Part shown: one piece after another, positions 1-7,978 of the stretch
How positions within the stretch are numbered: the first letter of the stretch is position 1
Layout: each line of letters opens with the position of its first letter
Source: Actinomycetota bacterium
Lineage (GTDB): Bacteria > Actinomycetota > Acidimicrobiia > Acidimicrobiales > JAJPHE01
Length of the DNA: 64,000 nt
Direction: 5' to 3'
NCBI GenBank assembly: GCA_021325435.1
Contig: JAJPHE010000115.1
Coordinates: forward strand, 62,001 to 126,000
Position numbers and translations under genes: made by a program
The notes under the pieces: generated by a model
What the model saw: only the letters and a program-made list of their open reading frames with translations
What the model was told of the DNA's origin: nothing
Databases searched by the model: none

Positions 1-475
1 CGTCGCGGATCGGCGCCTGCTTGCACGTGCCGCAGCTGGCGCACGGGCAGCAGCGGTCGGCGTTCGGGTAGCCCAGCTCGCCGCGGCCCCAGTCCACCTC
101 GTTGGTGAGAAGGTCCACCCCGACCTCGGCGCACACCTCCGCCGCCCGAAAGCCGAACCCGTCGGACACCACGGTGACCTCGGCCTCCCGCTGGCGCAGG
201 AACTCGACCAGGGGGACGAAGCCGGGGTCGAGGGGAACCTCGCGGGCCACCGAGCGCAGCAGGTCCTCGTCGTGGGACAGCAGCGCCCACTCGCGGGTCT
301 GGCACTCTCGAGAGCCCATGGTCCCCTCGGCGTAACCCTGGCCGACCGACCTCCAGCCGGGCGGCGCCAGTCGGTCGAGGAGATGCACGCCCGTGTCAGC
401 GACGGTGATGGTGCCGTCGAAGTCGAGGAAGACCGACGTCTGGGCCAGGTCCAACCTCTCCGGGGCCCAGCTCAT
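1..475 (-). CDS. MtnX-like HAD-IB phosphatase (partial, runs off window start)
   Basis: The gene reads leftward from an ATG at 475 and is cut by the window edge after about 158 residues. The N-terminus carries HAD motif I (FLDFDGTIT, about residues 16-24), with the Asp nucleophile and the general acid Asp two residues later. HAD motif II appears as VVSDGFGFR. Near the visible end is a cysteine-rich CCPCASCGTCK stretch, typical of MtnX-like HAD-IB phosphatases related to the 2-hydroxy-3-keto-5-methylthiopentenyl-1-phosphate phosphatase of methionine salvage. The substrate cannot be fixed from sequence, and no other salvage gene is nearby. It lies 40 bp downstream of the acyl-CoA ligase on the same strand and may be co-transcribed with it. 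The C-terminal motifs are outside the window. Confidence 0.82.
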   Translation of the reverse strand, partial: MSWAPERLDLAQTSVFLDFDGTITVADTGVHLLDRLAPPGWRSVGQGYAEGTMGSRECQTREWALLSHDEDLLRSVAREVPLDPGFVPLVEFLRQREAEVTVVSDGFGFRAAEVCAEVGVDLLTNEVDWGRGELGYPNADRCCPCASCGTCKQAPIRD

Positions 476-515
476 CGGACGAAGGGTAACCGCAGCGTCG
501 GAGCGGGTCGGCGGG

Positions 516-2078
516 CTACGCCCCCGCCTCCTTCTCCCAGTAGGGACGGCGCAACTCGCGCTTGAGCGGCTTCATCGCCCCCGACAGGGGCAGGGGCTCG
601 GCGCGGAACTCGACCGACTTGGGCACCTTGTAGCCGGCGATGCTCGCCCGGGCATGCTCCTGGATCTCCTCAGCCGTGGCGCTCATCCCCGGCTTGAGCA
701 CCACGATGGCGTGGACCTGCTCGCCCCAGATGTCATGGGGGATGCCGATCACCGCCACCTGGTCCACCGCCGGGTGGGTGGAGATGGCGTTCTCCACCTC
801 GATGGAGTACACGTTCTCCCCCCCGGACACGATCATGTCCTTCACCCGGTCCACCAGGTACAGATAGCCGGCCTCGTCCATGTGGCCGGCGTCGCCGGTG
901 TGGTACCAGCCGCCCCGGAAGGCGTCGGCCGTCTCCTGCTGGCGGTTCCAGTATCGCTGCATGAAGTTGCCGGCCCGAGCGCAGACCTCGCCCTCCTTGC
1001 CGGAGCCCAGGATCTCGCCGTCCTGGTTCTGGATCGAGAGCACCACCCCCATGGCGGGTCGGCCGGCCGACCGCAGCTTCTGTCCGCCACCGCGATGGTC
1101 CTCGGGGGTGAGGAAGGTGAGAACCGACGACGACTCGGTCATGCCGTACCCCTGCCAGATGTTCATCTCCGGGAAGGTCGACAGCAGCCGGTCGAGCAGG
1201 GCGGCGGGCATGGGCGAAGCCCCGTAGACCAGCTCGCGCAGGCTGGCCATCCGCTCGGCACGGAACTCAGGGTGGGCCATGACCATGGCGATCATGGTCG
1301 GCACCATCACCGTCCAGTCCACCGAGTAGGTCTCGATCGCCTCCATGACGGCGGCGGGCTCGAACAGGGGCACGAACACCGACGTGGCGCCGGCGGCCGG
1401 AATGCCCAGGACCGCCCCCATCGACGCGGCGTGGAACATGGGAGTCTGGTGCAGGTAGACGCGGTGCTCGCTGAAGCCCACCGAGCTGGCGATGTGGTAG
1501 AGGTTCAGCATCTCGGCTCGCTGGTCGAGCAACACCCCCTTGGGCAACCCGGTGGTGCCCCCCGTGTACATCAGGATGACGGGGTCCTCCTCCTCCGGCT
1601 CCTCGGGTACGACCGGATGTCCGGAGGCGATCAGGTCCTCGTAGCGCACGTCGTGGGGGGCGTCGCCGTCACCGATGAGAACCACGTGGCGTAGGGGCAG
1701 GTCGGCGCGCACCTCGTGGATGGACCGGTGGAAGTGGTCGGCGAACATGGCGTCGACGAAGGCCACCTCGGTGCCCGAGTCGGCCAGGATGAACTGCAGC
1801 TCCTTGCCGGCCAGGCGGAGGTTCAGCGGGTTGACGACGCCGGATCCCAGATAGCCGGCGTGGTAAAGCTCGAGGTACTGCTGGCAGTTGGCCGCCATCA
1901 CCGCGAACCGGTCTCCGGGTCGCACCCCGAGCTCGCGCCGAAGGGCGTCGCCGAGGCGCAGGACCCGGTCGCCGTGCTCGGCGAAGGTGAGGTGGCGGTC
2001 GCCGTCGTGGAACCCCACTTTGTCCGGCCAGCGTTCGATGGCCGGCAGCAGCAGCCGGTTGTAGACGAGCTCTTTCAC
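516..2078 (-). CDS. FadD-like acyl-CoA ligase (AMP-forming)
   Basis: This 520-residue protein belongs to the adenylate-forming (ANL) superfamily, which activates carboxylic or fatty acids to acyl-AMP and then acyl-CoA. The AMP-binding P-loop YTGGTTGLPKG lies at about residues 171-181. The A5 motif YGMTES is near 311-316, the A7 motif WYHTGD near 391-396, and the hinge DRVKDMIVSGGENVYS near 410-425. The C-terminal lysine motif is SGAMKPLKREL, so the catalytic Lys is retained. Start is GTG at 2078, preceded by a GGAGG-type ribosome site. It lies 27 bp downstream of the topoisomerase gene, so one transcript is possible. Chain-length preference is not readable. A second ligase is encoded at 25.4-27.0 kb. 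Confidence 0.92.
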   Translation of the reverse strand: MKELVYNRLLLPAIERWPDKVGFHDGDRHLTFAEHGDRVLRLGDALRRELGVRPGDRFAVMAANCQQYLELYHAGYLGSGVVNPLNLRLAGKELQFILADSGTEVAFVDAMFADHFHRSIHEVRADLPLRHVVLIGDGDAPHDVRYEDLIASGHPVVPEEPEEEDPVILMYTGGTTGLPKGVLLDQRAEMLNLYHIASSVGFSEHRVYLHQTPMFHAASMGAVLGIPAAGATSVFVPLFEPAAVMEAIETYSVDWTVMVPTMIAMVMAHPEFRAERMASLRELVYGASPMPAALLDRLLSTFPEMNIWQGYGMTESSSVLTFLTPEDHRGGGQKLRSAGRPAMGVVLSIQNQDGEILGSGKEGEVCARAGNFMQRYWNRQQETADAFRGGWYHTGDAGHMDEAGYLYLVDRVKDMIVSGGENVYSIEVENAISTHPAVDQVAVIGIPHDIWGEQVHAIVVLKPGMSATAEEIQEHARASIAGYKVPKSVEFRAEPLPLSGAMKPLKRELRRPYWEKEAGA

Positions 2079-2105
2079 TCTCCGCTCCTCCCGCCTGGCG
2101 CCGGG

Positions 2106-3149
2106 TCAGGCCGCGACACGCGAGTCGCTCACGTCGGCGTCGGCCAGCATGTCGATGACCGCACGTTCGATCGCCCCCTGGGTGCTCAGCTGCCCGAAGG
2201 AGGCGCCCTCGCCCAGTCGGTGCAGGCTCGGCTGGATGGTCACGTCATGAAGGTAGAGGTCCACGACCCTCGGGTCGACATATGAAGCCCGGGCCACCGC
2301 CGGCGTGTTGCCGAGGTAGTGGGCCACCTCCTTCATGGCCCGGCTGACCGCCCGCTTGCGGGCGGTGGCGGAGCGGGCGGGGGTGGAGACGGCCAGGGCC
2401 ACGGCGGCGAGCACGGTCGCGTTCCAGGTGCGGAAGTCCTTGGCGGAGAAGTCGCCACCGGTGACCGCCTTGATGTGGGTGTTGATGTCGGCCGAGCCGA
2501 CCGGCCGCCATCGGCCTCCGACCCGTGCGGCCAGCAGCCGCTGACCGCCGGCCCGGCGGGCCGTGAGGGCGGAGACGACCTCGGCGACCTCGGGGTCGAC
2601 CAGGGTCTGCAGCCGGCGTTTGCCGAACTTGGCCGTGTAGTCGAAGGTGACCGTGTCGCCGTCCACGCGGGCGTGGCGCTTCTCGAGACTGGCCAGGCCG
2701 TAGGTCTCGTTCTCCTCCACGTAGCCCTCGCTCCCTATGCGGAAGAACCCGAGGTCCAGCAGGCGCACGGCGCAGGCCAGCACCCGGGGCGGGTCGAGCT
2801 CGTCACCGGCGAGGGCGGCGGCGCAGTGACGGCGCAGGTCGGGCAGCGTCCGGGCGAAGTCGAGCATGTGGTCGAACTTCTCGCGGTCGCGGCGGCGACG
2901 CCACGCCTCGTGGTACAGGTACTGCCGACGGCCCCGGGCGTCGGTTCCCACCGCCTGCAGGTGGCCGTGGGGCAGCGGGCAGATCCACACGTCCTCCCAG
3001 GCCGGGGGGATCACCAGGGCCCGGATGCGGTCGATCACCTCGCCGTCGGTCAGCCGGTCCCCGTCAGGGCCCACGTAGTAAAAGCCCCGCCCGGCCCGCC
3101 GCCGGCGGATGCCCGGCATGGAGCAGTCGACGCGACGCAGCCGGGGCAT
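2106..3149 (-). CDS. DNA topoisomerase IB
   Basis: This 347-residue protein matches the short bacterial/poxvirus-type topoisomerase IB family, which relaxes both positive and negative supercoils through a 3'-phosphotyrosyl intermediate. The N-terminal DNA-binding part (residues 1-80) includes the family-typical GIRRRRAGRGFYY start and VIPPAW. Expected catalytic residues are visible: Arg137 (FFRIGSEGY), Lys near 174 (YTAKFGK), Arg240 (KDFRTWNA) and Tyr290 in the ASYVDPRV signature. Length is normal for the family. The ATG at 3149 gives a natural family N-terminus. It sits just downstream of tRNA-Val and upstream of the acyl-CoA ligase on the same strand. In bacteria it is usually an accessory enzyme alongside topoisomerase IA and gyrase. 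Confidence 0.93.
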   Translation of the reverse strand: MPRLRRVDCSMPGIRRRRAGRGFYYVGPDGDRLTDGEVIDRIRALVIPPAWEDVWICPLPHGHLQAVGTDARGRRQYLYHEAWRRRRDREKFDHMLDFARTLPDLRRHCAAALAGDELDPPRVLACAVRLLDLGFFRIGSEGYVEENETYGLASLEKRHARVDGDTVTFDYTAKFGKRRLQTLVDPEVAEVVSALTARRAGGQRLLAARVGGRWRPVGSADINTHIKAVTGGDFSAKDFRTWNATVLAAVALAVSTPARSATARKRAVSRAMKEVAHYLGNTPAVARASYVDPRVVDLYLHDVTIQPSLHRLGEGASFGQLSTQGAIERAVIDMLADADVSDSRVAA

Positions 3150-3215
3150 GCTCCTTGCTTACCCGACCGTGGATCGCCTACTCGCGGCCGGCGATCCGTG
3201 GCGTCGAGCCGGCGG

Positions 3216-3289
3216 TGGGCGTAGCTGGACTTGAACCAGCGACCTCCTCGGTGTGAACGAGGCGCTCTGCCAGACTGAGCCATACGCCC
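3216..3289 (-). tRNA. tRNA-Val (anticodon CAC)
   Basis: Read on the minus strand, this folds as a full cloverleaf. The acceptor stem is GGGCGTA paired with TACGCCC, and the discriminator A is at 3216. The D-arm is GCTC...GAGC. The anticodon stem CCTCG/CGAGG holds the loop TTCACAC with anticodon CAC at 3255-3253. The T-arm is GCTGG/CCAGC with loop TTCAAGT. CAC reads GUG valine codons. The bases after the discriminator are CCG, so the final A of CCA is not encoded and must be completed by nucleotidyltransferase. Confidence 0.96.
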
Positions 3290-3305
3290 GAGCCGGGCCA
3301 GCGTA

Positions 3306-3325
3306 GCCGCCGCGGCCGCGGCGGC
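3306..3325. other. 20-nt perfect GC palindrome between amidase and tRNA-Val
   Basis: The sequence GCCGCCGCGGCCGCGGCGGC equals its own reverse complement over all 20 bases. It lies between the amidase stop (3344) and the tRNA-Val 5' end (3289). It could form a cruciform or, in RNA, a GC-only hairpin with a minimal loop acting as a terminator for the amidase transcript. No T-tract follows, and a chance origin in GCC-rich DNA is possible. Confidence 0.35.
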
Positions 3326-3343
3326 CGCCGGGGCCGCCGCTGC

Positions 3344-4747
3344 TCAGGCGTCGAGCGGGGCGACCGCCTCGAGCTCCAGCGCCTCCTCAAGGGCGGCCGC
3401 CGCCCGCAACACGACGAGGTCGCCGTGCTGGGGACCGACCAGCTGGATCCCGACGGGCAGGCCCGAGGCGGTGAAGCCGGCACAGACGGAGGCGGCCGGC
3501 GACCGCGTCATGTTGAAGGGATAGGTGTAGCGGACCCAGTTGGGGTCGCTGGACCCGTTGATCACCCCGAACTGCCCGCTGAGCGGGGGCGGCGCCGCGC
3601 AGGTGGGGGTCACGAGGAGCCGGGCCTGGCGGAACAGGTCCACCAGACGGAGGTTGAGCAGATGACACTGGTCCTCGGCCACCACCAGGTCGGTGGCCCG
3701 CCGCTCGGCGGCCGCCTCCACCTGCGAGCGCAGGGCCGGGTCCATCTGAGACCACATCTCGGTTCCCCGGAACGGCTCGAGGCTGCGCAGGTTGTAGGTG
3801 GTGGTCAAGGTCAGCCAGGCCGAGATGGGGTCCTCGCCGAACACCGGATCCACCTCGACCACCTCGGCGCCGAGGTCCTCGAGCACCCGGACCGCTCGCT
3901 CGCACACGGAACGGACCTCATCGTCGAGGGGGGCGTAGCCGAGCGTCGGCGCCCAGGCGATGCGGACCGGCACGTGAGGCTCTTCCACCGCCCCCGCCCA
4001 CGACGGCTCCGGCATCGGCAGCGAGCGCAGGTCCGTCGGGTCGGGTCCGATTACCGAGTCCAGCACCAGGGCGGTGTCCGCCACCGTGCGGGCCATCACG
4101 CCCCTGGTCGACAGGTGGTGCCAGTCCGGCGCCTTGGAGCCTCCGGTCGGCACCCGGCCGAGCGACGGCTTGAAGCCCGACAGCCCACAGGCCGACGCCG
4201 GGATGCGGATGGACCCGCCGCCGTCGGACCCGGTCGCCAGCGGCACCATGCCGGAGGCCACCGCCGCCGCGCTGCCACCCGAGGAGCCACCGGGGCTGTG
4301 CTCGGGGCTCCAGGGGTTGCGGGTGGCGCCGAACAGCGAGTTCTCGGTGTCGGCCTTCCATCCCAACTCGGGCGTGTTGGTCTTGCCGACGACGACGCAC
4401 CCGGCGGCCCGCAGCCTCGCCACCAGGGCCGAGTCGGCCGGCACCGGACCACGGTCGGCGAACAGGTGCGATCCGAGGGTGGTGGGGAAGCCGGCGGCGT
4501 CCTCGAGGTCCTTCACGCCGATGGGCAGGCCGGCCAGCTCGCCCACGTCCTCGCCGCGGGCGATGCGCTCGTCGACGGCCCGGGCCGACGCCAGGGCCCG
4601 CTCGCCGTCCACCGCCACGAAGGCGTTGATCCGACCGTCGAGCGCCTCGATCCGGTCCAGCGATGCCTGCACCAGCTCGCGGGCCGACACCTCCCCCCGC
4701 CTCACCCGCTCGGCGAGGGCGCCGACTGATTCGCGCCGGAAGTCCAT
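3344..4747 (-). CDS. amidase (amidase signature family)
   Basis: This 467-residue amidase signature enzyme hydrolyses carboxylic amide bonds. The Ser-cisSer-Lys triad is visible: Lys79 in IGVKD, cis-Ser155 in the GGSSGGS glycine/serine motif, and nucleophile Ser179 in GSDGGGSIRIPA. Length and motif spacing match cytosolic actinobacterial amidases annotated as AmiA/GatA-like. A GatA role is unlikely because no gatB or gatC is adjacent. The reading frame is open upstream to 4990, but that part overlaps the divergent VOC gene and has no family similarity. The ATG at 4747 gives the typical MDFR...SVGALAERVRRGEVSA start. The substrate is unknown. Confidence 0.9.
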   Translation of the reverse strand: MDFRRESVGALAERVRRGEVSARELVQASLDRIEALDGRINAFVAVDGERALASARAVDERIARGEDVGELAGLPIGVKDLEDAAGFPTTLGSHLFADRGPVPADSALVARLRAAGCVVVGKTNTPELGWKADTENSLFGATRNPWSPEHSPGGSSGGSAAAVASGMVPLATGSDGGGSIRIPASACGLSGFKPSLGRVPTGGSKAPDWHHLSTRGVMARTVADTALVLDSVIGPDPTDLRSLPMPEPSWAGAVEEPHVPVRIAWAPTLGYAPLDDEVRSVCERAVRVLEDLGAEVVEVDPVFGEDPISAWLTLTTTYNLRSLEPFRGTEMWSQMDPALRSQVEAAAERRATDLVVAEDQCHLLNLRLVDLFRQARLLVTPTCAAPPPLSGQFGVINGSSDPNWVRYTYPFNMTRSPAASVCAGFTASGLPVGIQLVGPQHGDLVVLRAAAALEEALELEAVAPLDA

Positions 4748-4813
4748 GGCGGCCGAGCCTACGGCCGTCAGCCCGGCTCGACAGGCCCGAGGCGTCACGA
4801 CCACGATCGGCGG

Positions 4814-5653
4814 GTGATCGTCGCCGACCTCGACCACGTGGCGCTGGCCGCCGAGCGCCAGGACCACCTCTGGCCCCGGTACGCCGGCGACCTGGGCGGG
4901 CGCTGGCACGGCGCCGGCGACAGCCCCGGCTTCGACTCGGCCCAGCTGCTTTACGCCAACGGGATGAAGGTGGAGACCCTCGAGCCCCACCGGGTGGCCG
5001 AGAACGACTTCCTACGCCGCTTCCTGGACCGCAACGGCCCGGGGCCCCACCACCTCACCTTCAAGGTGCCCGATATCGAGGCGGCCCTCGCCGAGGTGGA
5101 GCGGGCCGGGTTCACTCCGGTGGGGGTGAACCTGGCCGACCCGGGGTGGATGGAGGCGTTCCTCCATCCGCGGGAGGTGCCCGGGGTGGTGGTGCAGCTG
5201 GCCCAGTCCTCGGGCGAAGGCGGGTGGTGGTCGGACCCGCCGGCCTCGCTGCCACCGCCGCGCCCTTCCGGACCGGCGACGCTCGTCCACGCCGCCCACT
5301 CCGTCGCATCCCTCGACATCGGCCTGCGGCTGTTCGCCGACGTGCTCGGCGGGGCCGAGGCGGGACGGGGCGAGGCCGGGGACGCCCGCTGGGTCGACCT
5401 CGACTGGCCGGGGGGAGGCCGGGTCCGGCTGCTCGCCCCCAACGGCGAGGGGCCGGTGGGCGACTGGCTCGGTGGGCGCCCCGGGCGGTTCCACCACTTG
5501 GCGTTCCGGGGCCCCGACCCCGCCGGCATCCCCGGGGCCAAGCCCACCGCCGGGGACCAGTGGGTCATCGAACCCGACGACAATCTCGGCACCCGCCTCG
5601 TCCTTTTGGCTGCGTCCGGGGGAGGCGAAGACCCGGCAGGTTCGAACCGGTAG
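4814..5653 (+). CDS. two-domain VOC family protein (glyoxalase/dioxygenase fold)
   Basis: This 279-residue protein has two vicinal oxygen chelate modules. The first begins VADLDHVALAAE and continues through HHLTFKVPDIEAALAEV (about residues 75-95). The second begins around residue 158 (LVHAAHSVASLDIGLRLF) and contains RFHHLAFRG. Conserved His and Glu residues at module edges suggest metal binding as in methylmalonyl-CoA epimerase or glyoxalase I, but the reaction cannot be assigned. Start is GTG at 4814, 66 bp from the divergently transcribed amidase. It ends 17 bp before the alkyl-DHAP-synthase-like gene, so the two are probably one transcript. Confidence 0.8.
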   Translation: MIVADLDHVALAAERQDHLWPRYAGDLGGRWHGAGDSPGFDSAQLLYANGMKVETLEPHRVAENDFLRRFLDRNGPGPHHLTFKVPDIEAALAEVERAGFTPVGVNLADPGWMEAFLHPREVPGVVVQLAQSSGEGGWWSDPPASLPPPRPSGPATLVHAAHSVASLDIGLRLFADVLGGAEAGRGEAGDARWVDLDWPGGGRVRLLAPNGEGPVGDWLGGRPGRFHHLAFRGPDPAGIPGAKPTAGDQWVIEPDDNLGTRLVLLAASGGGEDPAGSNR

Positions 5654-5670
5654 CCCGGTAGTCTCCCTCG

Positions 5671-7290
5671 GTGCCCGACAGGCGCCGTTCTTGGTGGGGC
5701 TGGGGCTGGGAGGGCGAAGGCCCCGACCGTCGCCAGAAGGAAGCGATCGCCGCCGGGCTGGCCGCCCGCTTCGGGCTGGCCGAGCTGGCCGTGGCCGAGC
5801 CCGCCCGCCTCGAGGATCTCGACCTGCCCCGCCCCCGGGTGGAGCCCCCGGAATCGATCTCCCGCTACTGCTCGTCGGGGGTGTACGAGCGGGCGTCGCA
5901 CAGCTACGGCAAGTCGTTCCGCGACGTGGTGCGGGGCTTCCGGGGCCAGATGGACCACCCGCCCGACGTGGTGGCCTTTCCGGCCGACGAGGCCGAGCTG
6001 GTGTCCGTCCTGGACTGGGCGACCGGCGCCGGCGCGGCGGTGGTCCCCTACGGCGGCGGCTCTTCGGTGGTGGGAGGGGTCGAGTGCGACCCCGGCGACC
6101 GCTACGCCGGCGTGGTGTGTGTCGACCTAGGCCGCCTCGACCGGGTGCTCGAGGTGGACCGGGTGTCGCGGGCCGCCCGCATCCAAGGAGGAGTGCTGGG
6201 TCCCTCGCTGGAGGAGCAGCTGCGGCCCCACGGCCTGACCCTGCGCCACTTCCCCCAGTCCTTCGAGTTCTCGTCGCTCGGAGGTTGGCTGGCGACCCGC
6301 TCGGGCGGCCACTACGCCACCGCCCACACCCACATCGACGACTTCGTCGAGTCGATCCGCATGGTCACCCCGGCCGGAGTCCTCGAGTCGCGCCGTCTGC
6401 CCGGCTCCGGCGCCGGGCCCTCCCCCGACCGGCTGGCCCTGGGCTCGGAGGGAACCCTCGGCGTCATAACCGAGGCGTGGATGCGCCTGCAGGACCGTCC
6501 CCGCTACCGCTCCTCGGCGGGGGTGCGCTTCACCGACTACGGCGACGCCGTCGCCGCCACCCGCCAGGTGGTGCAGGCCGGGCTGCGACCGGCCAACTGC
6601 CGGCTGCTCGACGACGCCGAGGCGGCGTTGTCGGCCGGGTCGGGCGGCGGCGTCCACCTCCTGGTCCTCGGGTTCGAGTCCGCCGACCACCCGGTCGATG
6701 GGCCCATGACCCGGGCGGTGGAGATCTGCGCCGCCCACGGCGGCCAGGTGCCCGACGGGGTGCGCACCAGCGGGCCCGACCAGGAGTCCTCCGAGGCCGG
6801 CCGCCAGGGCGCCGTGGGCGCGTGGCGCAACGCGTTCATCCGGGCCCCCTACTCCCGCGACGCGCTGGTGGCCATGTCGATGATCGTCGAGACGTTCGAG
6901 ACCGCCTGCACGTGGGACGCATTCGATGACCTCCACGCCGGAGTCATCTCGACCGTGGAGAAGGCCGTGCGCGAGGTGTGCGGCGCCGGCACCGTCACCT
7001 GCCGGTTCACCCACGTCTACCCCGACGGCCCCGCCCCCTACTTCAGCGTCATGGGGCCGGGCCGGCGTGGATCCGAGGTGAGCCAATGGGACGAGATCAA
7101 GGCGGCGGCGGCGGACGCGGTCCTCTCCCACGGCGGCACCATCACCCACCATCACGCCGTCGGGCGCGATCACCGGCCCTGGTACGACCAGCAGCGGCCC
7201 CGGTTGTTCGCCGAGGCACTGAAGGCGGCCAAGTCCGTCCTCGATCCCGCCGGGGTGATGAACCCCGGCGTCCTGGTCGACCCCAGCTGA
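5671..7290 (+). CDS. FAD-linked oxidase, alkyldihydroxyacetonephosphate synthase-like (AGPS family)
   Basis: This 539-residue flavoprotein belongs to the vanillyl-alcohol-oxidase/AGPS superfamily. The N-terminal FAD domain carries the phosphate-binding loop PYGGGSSVVGG at about 127-137 and the SLGGWLATRSGGHYA segment at about 202-216. The C-terminal substrate domain has RFTHVYPDG and the hallmark GGTITHHHAVGRDH; the triple His at about 493-495 matches the active-site histidines of eukaryotic AGPS. That enzyme replaces the acyl chain of acyl-DHAP by a fatty alcohol, making the ether bond of ether lipids. Mycobacteria have homologues annotated AgpS. Downstream genes encode a fatty acyl-CoA reductase and an acyltransferase, which fits such a role. 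A different oxidase of this family remains possible. Confidence 0.85.
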   Translation: MPDRRRSWWGWGWEGEGPDRRQKEAIAAGLAARFGLAELAVAEPARLEDLDLPRPRVEPPESISRYCSSGVYERASHSYGKSFRDVVRGFRGQMDHPPDVVAFPADEAELVSVLDWATGAGAAVVPYGGGSSVVGGVECDPGDRYAGVVCVDLGRLDRVLEVDRVSRAARIQGGVLGPSLEEQLRPHGLTLRHFPQSFEFSSLGGWLATRSGGHYATAHTHIDDFVESIRMVTPAGVLESRRLPGSGAGPSPDRLALGSEGTLGVITEAWMRLQDRPRYRSSAGVRFTDYGDAVAATRQVVQAGLRPANCRLLDDAEAALSAGSGGGVHLLVLGFESADHPVDGPMTRAVEICAAHGGQVPDGVRTSGPDQESSEAGRQGAVGAWRNAFIRAPYSRDALVAMSMIVETFETACTWDAFDDLHAGVISTVEKAVREVCGAGTVTCRFTHVYPDGPAPYFSVMGPGRRGSEVSQWDEIKAAAADAVLSHGGTITHHHAVGRDHRPWYDQQRPRLFAEALKAAKSVLDPAGVMNPGVLVDPS

Positions 7291-7335
7291 CCCGGCCGAG
7301 GACGGAAGCCAGGCGACGGCCGATAGGGTTGGGTC

Positions 7336-7902
7336 GTGGTCGACTCCCGCGCTGGCGCCAACCGCGGCGCCACCAAGGGCAAGTCGCCTGGGCGGCTCAT
7401 GGAGCGAAACGAGCGGTTGGCGACGCTGGCCGCCGCCGTGCTCAGCGTGGCCGCCGGAGTCGGGTTCCTCGCCGCCTTCCTGGTCGGCCACCACCGCGGC
7501 CACACCAGTGGCACCGCCGTCGCCGTCTACACCGCGGGGGACTTCGTCTTCGCCGGCATCCTCGCCTGGGCGGCGCGGGCCGGCAACCGCTTCGCCACCG
7601 GGATGATCGCCGTCGTCGGCGGCTTCCTCCTGTGGGGCAGCACCGCCATCTCCTTCCCCTACCTCGCCCTGGCCGCCTGGCTGCTGGTCCGCAACTCTCG
7701 GGCCATGCGGGCCCAGCGCGACGCCGAGCGGGCGGCGGCGCCGGCGCGCCCCCGGCCGGCGCCCGCGGAGAAGCGAGCCGGCGGGTGGTTCAGCCGCCGC
7801 AAGCGCTCGGCCGACACCGGCCCCGGAGGGGTTCGACGGCCTCCGCCGTCGAAGCGTTACACCCCGCCGCGCCCGCCGGCCAAGGGCGGTCGGAAACGCT
7901 GA
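7336..7902 (+). CDS. hypothetical membrane protein with basic C-terminal tail
   Basis: I do not recognise a family for this 188-residue protein. Residues about 27-50 (LATLAAAVLSVAAGVGFLAA), 58-82 and 88-118 are hydrophobic and could form three or four transmembrane segments. The last 65 residues are rich in Arg, Lys, Pro and Ala and should be cytoplasmic. Start is GTG at 7336. It lies 45 bp after the AGPS-like gene and 76 bp before the reductase on the same strand, so it may belong to the same transcription unit. It has no catalytic motif and could be a membrane partner for the lipid enzymes, but that is only inferred from position. Confidence 0.7.
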   Translation: MVDSRAGANRGATKGKSPGRLMERNERLATLAAAVLSVAAGVGFLAAFLVGHHRGHTSGTAVAVYTAGDFVFAGILAWAARAGNRFATGMIAVVGGFLLWGSTAISFPYLALAAWLLVRNSRAMRAQRDAERAAAPARPRPAPAEKRAGGWFSRRKRSADTGPGGVRRPPPSKRYTPPRPPAKGGRKR

Positions 7903-7978
7903 GGGCCGGCATCCTGCCCCGGCCCCACCGCGGTCGGCATGGTCGACCGCGCCGGCAGGCGGATGGTAGAGAGAGGCG

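Noticed and set aside
393-1694. 433-residue open frame on the plus strand over the acyl-CoA ligase gene
   Set aside because: It is the antisense shadow of a clear FadD gene; its translation is His/Gly/Arg-rich with no domain. Similar long antisense frames at 6127-8400, 7790-9910 and 2319-3224 are rejected for the same reason.
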